In this document: piece by piece, positions 60,539 to 64,000 of the stretch
How positions within the stretch are numbered: the first letter of the stretch is position 1
Layout of the letters: every line of letters begins with the position of its first letter
NCBI RefSeq assembly: GCF_021295345.1
Contig: NZ_JAIMJB010000015.1
Location: 1 to 64,000, forward strand
DNA length: 64,000 bases
Origin: Motilimonas eburnea
Lineage (GTDB): Bacteria; Pseudomonadota; Gammaproteobacteria; Enterobacterales; CBDFNC01
Direction: 5' to 3'
Translations under genes and position numbers: made by a program
The notes under the pieces: generated by a model
What the model was told of the DNA's origin: nothing
The model's database searches: none
What the model saw: the letters and a program-made list of their open reading frames with translations, nothing else

Positions 60539-60814
60539 ATGAACAAAACTCAACTGGTTGATGCCATCGCTGAAAAAGCCGATCTTTCTAAAGCACAAGC
60601 TAAAGCTGCATTAGAAGAAGTTTTAGCAGGCATTACCGAAAGCTTAAAAGACGGTGAGCCAGTACAGCTAATTGGTTTTGGTACATTTAAAGTGAACCAC
60701 CGTGCTGCACGTACAGGCCGTAATCCACAAACCGGTGCTGAAATTCAAATTGCTGCGGCAAATATCCCAGCTTTTGTAGCGGGTAAAGCATTAAAAGACG
60801 CCGTTAAAGCATAA
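60539..60814 (+). CDS. hupA: DNA-binding protein HU-alpha
   Basis: The 91-residue protein begins [20 protein letters not shown] and contains the HU signature [21 protein letters not shown] ([13 protein letters not shown]) with the intercalating Pro of the beta arm. HU dimers bend and compact nucleoid DNA. Position between yjaG and purD matches E. coli hupA. A strong terminator follows. Confidence 0.97.
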   Translation: MNKTQLVDAIAEKADLSKAQAKAALEEVLAGITESLKDGEPVQLIGFGTFKVNHRAARTGRNPQTGAEIQIAAANIPAFVAGKALKDAVKA

Positions 60815-60831
60815 TCAAAAGATTGCATATA

Positions 60832-60860
60832 AAAAAAGCCAGGCTGAGCCTGGCTTTTTT
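60832..60860. terminator. Rho-independent terminator of hupA
   Basis: AAAAAAGCCAGGC-TGA-GCCTGGCTTTTTT is a 13-bp stem 17 bp after hupA. It works in both directions but is separated from purD by a REPIN-like repeat. Confidence 0.92.
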
Positions 60861-60872
60861 GTTGGTGGCGCT

Positions 60873-60947
60873 TGTAGGAGCCCCAGTAATGGGGCGATTT
60901 GGCTGTTGAATCTCACCATTTATCGCTGCATAACTGCAGCTCCCACA
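60873..60947. repeat. REPIN-like pair of inverted REP units
   Basis: TGTAGGAGCCCCAGTAATGGGGCGATT faces ATCGCTGCATAACTGCAGCTCCCACA across a spacer of about 20 bp. Each unit is a GGAGC head, a 4-5-bp stem with an AGTAAT-like loop, and CGAT. The doublet is the cleanest of the three in the window (others at 118-203 and 9909-10019) and lies between convergent hupA and purD. Confidence 0.78.
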
Positions 60948-60950
60948 GCT

Positions 60951-62243
60951 TTATTTAGCTGCTTGCTCACGCGCAATCGCGCGATAAGCGATATCGGTGC
61001 GGTAGAACGAATCTTTCCAGCAAACTTGCTTGGTTAGCTTATAAGCACGTTGCTGAGCTTCGGTGACTGTGTTACCAAGGGCGGTGGCACAAAGCACTCG
61101 GCCACCATTGGTGACGGTATTACCGTCTTTTAGGCTAGTACCGGCGTGGAAGATTTTCTCACCTTCGACTTGCTCTGTTGGTAAACCTGAGATCACTTCA
61201 CCTTTAGCGTAATCGCCAGGGTAACCACCTGCGGCTAACACGATACCGACAGAGGCGCGTGGATCAAACTCTGCCGTTACCTTGTCTAATTCACCCGCTT
61301 CTGCTGCTAGACATAGCTCAACTAAGTCTGACTGTAAACGCAGCATAATAGGTTGGGTTTCTGGATCGCCAAAACGACAGTTAAATTCGATCACTTTTGG
61401 TGTGCCATCGGCCATGATCATGAGACCTGCGTAAAGGAAACCTGTGTAAGTGTTGCCTTCTGCTGCCATGCCGTTCACTGTTGGATAGATAACCTCGTTC
61501 ATGATGCGCTCATGAATGTCTGGCGTGACCACAGGTGCAGGGGAGTAAGCGCCCATGCCACCCGTGTTGGGTCCGGTATCGCCGTTACCAACACGTTTGT
61601 GATCTTGGCTGGTTGCCATGGCCAGTACATTTTTACCATCGACCATCACGATGAAAGACGCTTCTTCGCCGTCTAGGAATTCTTCGATAACCACGCGGCT
61701 ACCCGCTTCACCAAAGGCATTGCCGGCTAACATGTCGTTAACGGCATCGATGGCTTCTTGCTCGGTCATGGCAACAATAACGCCTTTACCCGCCGCTAGG
61801 CCGTCGGCCTTAACCACAATCGGCGCGCCTTTTTCTTTGATATAAGCAACGGCCGGCTCGATTTCAGTGAAATTTTGGTACCAAGCGGTGGGGATATTTT
61901 GACGAGCAAGGAAGTCCTTGGTGAAGGCTTTTGAACCCTCTAATTGGGCTGCGCCTTTCGTTGGGCCAAAACATTTTAGGCCCGCTGCACGAAATGCATC
62001 AACCACACCAATAACCAGCGGCGCTTCAGGGCCGACAATCGTCAGTTCTACTTGGTTGTCTTGGGCAAATTTAACGAGGGCGTCGATGTCTTCAACACCT
62101 ATCGCGACATTTTCTACCTTGGCTTCAAGGGCAGAGCCGGCATTACCCGGTGCTACAAATACGGTCTCTACATTGGCATTTTGTGCCGCTTTCCAAGCTA
62201 GGGCATGTTCACGGCCGCCGCTACCTATTACTAAAACTTTCAT
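60951..62243 (-). CDS. purD: Phosphoribosylamine-glycine ligase
   Basis: The ATG at 62243 with AAGGAATCCCC upstream gives 430 residues. The enzyme makes glycinamide ribonucleotide from phosphoribosylamine, glycine and ATP in purine synthesis. It has the N-terminal VLVIGSGGREHALAWK, the ATP-grasp region PIVVKADGLAAGKGVIVA (about residues 140-157), GDPETQPIMLR and a terminal domain. It lies 111 bp downstream of purH, in the purHD order of E. coli. Confidence 0.97.
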   Translation of the reverse strand: MKVLVIGSGGREHALAWKAAQNANVETVFVAPGNAGSALEAKVENVAIGVEDIDALVKFAQDNQVELTIVGPEAPLVIGVVDAFRAAGLKCFGPTKGAAQLEGSKAFTKDFLARQNIPTAWYQNFTEIEPAVAYIKEKGAPIVVKADGLAAGKGVIVAMTEQEAIDAVNDMLAGNAFGEAGSRVVIEEFLDGEEASFIVMVDGKNVLAMATSQDHKRVGNGDTGPNTGGMGAYSPAPVVTPDIHERIMNEVIYPTVNGMAAEGNTYTGFLYAGLMIMADGTPKVIEFNCRFGDPETQPIMLRLQSDLVELCLAAEAGELDKVTAEFDPRASVGIVLAAGGYPGDYAKGEVISGLPTEQVEGEKIFHAGTSLKDGNTVTNGGRVLCATALGNTVTEAQQRAYKLTKQVCWKDSFYRTDIAYRAIAREQAAK

Positions 62244-62315
62244 GGGGATTCCTTGATTCAATTCGTTTCAATGCCAAGCCTCGAAGAACGAGCGCATTAG
62301 CCGAAATAAGACAAA

Positions 62316-62342
62316 AACGGCCTAAGCAATACTTAGGCCGTT
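62316..62342 (-). terminator. Hairpin between purH and purD
   Basis: AACGGCCTAAG and CTTAGGCCGTT pair around 5 nt, 13 bp after the purH stop, followed by TTTTTGTC on the minus strand. It looks like an intrinsic terminator, so purD may depend on read-through or a promoter of its own in the 73 bp before it. Confidence 0.8.
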
Positions 62343-62354
62343 GCGCCGCAGAAA

Positions 62355-63947
62355 TTAGTGGCGGAAGTGACGCATGCCAGTAAATACCATGGCCATGCCG
62401 TGCTCATCAGCCGCGGCAATTACTTCGTCATCGCGCATTGAGCCACCTGGTTGGATCACACACGTGATACCCGCCTCCGCCGCTGCGTCGATACCGTCGC
62501 GGAACGGGAAGAAAGCGTCAGATGCCATGACGCTACCTGCTACTTCTAGGTTTTCATCAGCGGCTTTAATACCGGCAACCTTAGCACTGTAAACGCGGCT
62601 CATTTGACCTGCGCCTACGCCGATGGTCCACTTGTCTTTAGCGTAAACAATGGCGTTCGACTTAACGTATTTAGCCACTTTCCAGCAAAATAGTGCATCG
62701 CTTAGCTCTTGCTCAGAAGGTTGGCGTTTGGTAACCACTTTAAGGTCGTCTAAGCTCACCATACCTTGGTCACGATCTTGAACTAATAAGCCACCATTAA
62801 CGCGCTTAAAGTCGTAACCTTTGGTTTTGTCGCTCCATTCGCCACACTCAAGTAGACGCACGTTTTTCTTTGCTGCCACAATTTGCTCTGCCGCTGCGCT
62901 GATTTTTGGCGCGATAATCACTTCAACAAATTGACGCGATACAATGGCTTCGGCTGTGTCCGCATCTAGCTCGCGGTTAAACGCGATGATGCCACCAAAA
63001 GCTGACGTTGGGTCGGTTTTGTAAGCGCGATCATACGCTTCAAGAATGTTGTCACCTAGGGCAACACCACAAGGGTTGGCGTGCTTAACAATCACACACG
63101 CTGGCTCGCTGAATTCTTTAACACACTCTAGGGCTGCGTCTGTGTCAGCGATGTTGTTGTAAGACAGGGCCTTACCTTGAATTTGGCGAGCGGTAGAAAC
63201 AGACGCTTCATCAATGTCGTTTTCAACATAGAAAGCAGCCGCTTGGTGGCTGTTTTCGCCGTAACGCATGTCTTGTTTCTTTTGTAGCTGAACATTGAAA
63301 GTACGTGGGAATTTAGATTCCGCATCACCTTCTTTGTTTTCACCGTAGCTAGGTACTTTAGTGCCGAAGTAGTTGGCAATCATACCGTCGTATTGGGCTG
63401 TGTGTTCAAATGCGGCAATCGCAAGGTCAAAACGTGTTTGGTAGGTTAGGCTACCGCTGTTGCTTTGCATTTCTGCTAATACGCGATCATAGTCACTGGC
63501 ATTAACCACTATGGTGACGTCTTTGTGGTTTTTCGCCGCTGAGCGCACCATGGTTGGCCCACCGATATCAATGTTTTCGATAGCGTCTTCTAGGCTACAG
63601 TTAGGGTTAGCAACGGTCGCTGCAAATGGGTATAGGTTCACAACTACCATATCAATGGGTTGGATGTTGTTTTCAGCCATCACACCTTCATCGGTGCCAC
63701 GACGACCTAAGATACCGCCGTGAATTTTCGGATGCAGTGTTTTAACACGGCCATCCATGATTTCTGGATGTCCGGTGTAGTCGGATGCTTCGATTACTTT
63801 AATGCCGTTATCAGCCAGTAACTTAAACGTGCCGCCGGTAGATAGAATTTCTACGCCTTGTTGCGCTAACTCACGAGCAAACTCAACGATGCCTGTTTTA
63901 TCAGATACGCTGATCAGCGCACGTTTAATTGGTCGAGCTATGTCCAT
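62355..63947 (-). CDS. purH: Bifunctional AICAR transformylase/IMP cyclohydrolase
   Basis: The 530-residue protein catalyses the last two steps of IMP synthesis. The N-terminal cyclohydrolase domain (about 1-200) has [26 protein letters not shown] and [17 protein letters not shown]. The transformylase domain (about 201-530) has [18 protein letters not shown] and [11 protein letters not shown]. Length fits E. coli PurH (529). The 53 bp upstream within the window are too short to show a PurR operator. Confidence 0.97.
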   Translation of the reverse strand: MDIARPIKRALISVSDKTGIVEFARELAQQGVEILSTGGTFKLLADNGIKVIEASDYTGHPEIMDGRVKTLHPKIHGGILGRRGTDEGVMAENNIQPIDMVVVNLYPFAATVANPNCSLEDAIENIDIGGPTMVRSAAKNHKDVTIVVNASDYDRVLAEMQSNSGSLTYQTRFDLAIAAFEHTAQYDGMIANYFGTKVPSYGENKEGDAESKFPRTFNVQLQKKQDMRYGENSHQAAAFYVENDIDEASVSTARQIQGKALSYNNIADTDAALECVKEFSEPACVIVKHANPCGVALGDNILEAYDRAYKTDPTSAFGGIIAFNRELDADTAEAIVSRQFVEVIIAPKISAAAEQIVAAKKNVRLLECGEWSDKTKGYDFKRVNGGLLVQDRDQGMVSLDDLKVVTKRQPSEQELSDALFCWKVAKYVKSNAIVYAKDKWTIGVGAGQMSRVYSAKVAGIKAADENLEVAGSVMASDAFFPFRDGIDAAAEAGITCVIQPGGSMRDDEVIAAADEHGMAMVFTGMRHFRH

Positions 63948-64000
63948 TTCTACTTCTTCCCGTTATTGATTTTAAAGGTGGGTAAAACAATTTCGCTATC

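Noticed and set aside
1-64000. tRNA or rRNA genes, prophage or integrase genes
   Set aside because: None were recognised in reading the sequence; no cloverleaf-like or integrase-like features stood out.

Overview
The window looks like a chromosome segment from a marine gammaproteobacterium of the Alteromonadales type (Shewanella/Ferrimonas-like). Housekeeping neighbourhoods familiar from enteric and Shewanella-type genomes are present: slyD-yheV-yheS, fkpA-slyX, rsd/nudC-hemE and yjaG-hupA-purD-purH. The accessory content is that of a polysaccharide degrader, with a GH5 glucanase, three GH18 chitinases and two paralogous clusters of secreted putative carbohydrate-active proteins. The species call is an inference from gene order and protein likeness only.

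Layout: 0.2-5.3 kb (minus) is secreted-protein locus A: a Con A-like protein, a propeller-like lipoprotein, a small FN3 lipoprotein and a parallel beta-helix protein. At 5.6-7.3 kb is a GH5 endoglucanase with two chitin/cellulose-binding modules and a 16-unit repeat linker. At 7.4-9.9 kb are ppnP and an ABC exporter. At 10.0-16.0 kb (minus) is locus B, a rearranged paralogue of locus A with three Con A-like proteins, one beta-helix protein and one FN3 lipoprotein. At 16.4-22.5 kb are a small lipoprotein, ribB with an FMN riboswitch, and a DUF2946/TonB receptor/PepSY metal-uptake cassette. At 22.5-27.0 kb (minus) is a TerY-P type signalling operon (vWA, PP2C, kinase and a membrane-anchored protein). 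At 27.2-39.6 kb are two periplasmic solute-binding proteins, a MITE-like repeat, a chitinase, an rRNA/tRNA methyltransferase-like protein, an esterase, an EAL protein and rlmG. At 39.6-51.5 kb is mostly conserved housekeeping. At 51.9-57.2 kb are two tandem paralogous chitinases. At 57.5-64 kb are a 2-hydroxyacid dehydrogenase, yjaG, a CNNM-family membrane protein, hupA, purD and purH.

Three observations go beyond routine annotation. (1) All six putative carbohydrate-active proteins of loci A and B, from two unrelated folds, end in the same short tail of the type P-x-A-P-x-x-F-x-V, which resembles strand A of an FN3 domain. Each locus also encodes one lipoprotein whose FN3 domain seems to begin at strand B. 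This suggests, without proving it, a strand-complementation anchor that docks enzymes on a lipoprotein. (2) Both loci carry the same inverted repeat, ATATGCA-N6-TGCATAT, upstream of their first gene, so they probably share a regulator. (3) All three chitinases have leaders with an ordered pair of small hairpins that expose AGGA/AAGGA in the loop. In two of them, and in the GH5 gene, the Shine-Dalgarno sequence itself sits in such a loop. This is the signature expected of CsrA/RsmA translational control.

All protein assignments rest on reading motifs and family likeness by eye; no database search was possible.
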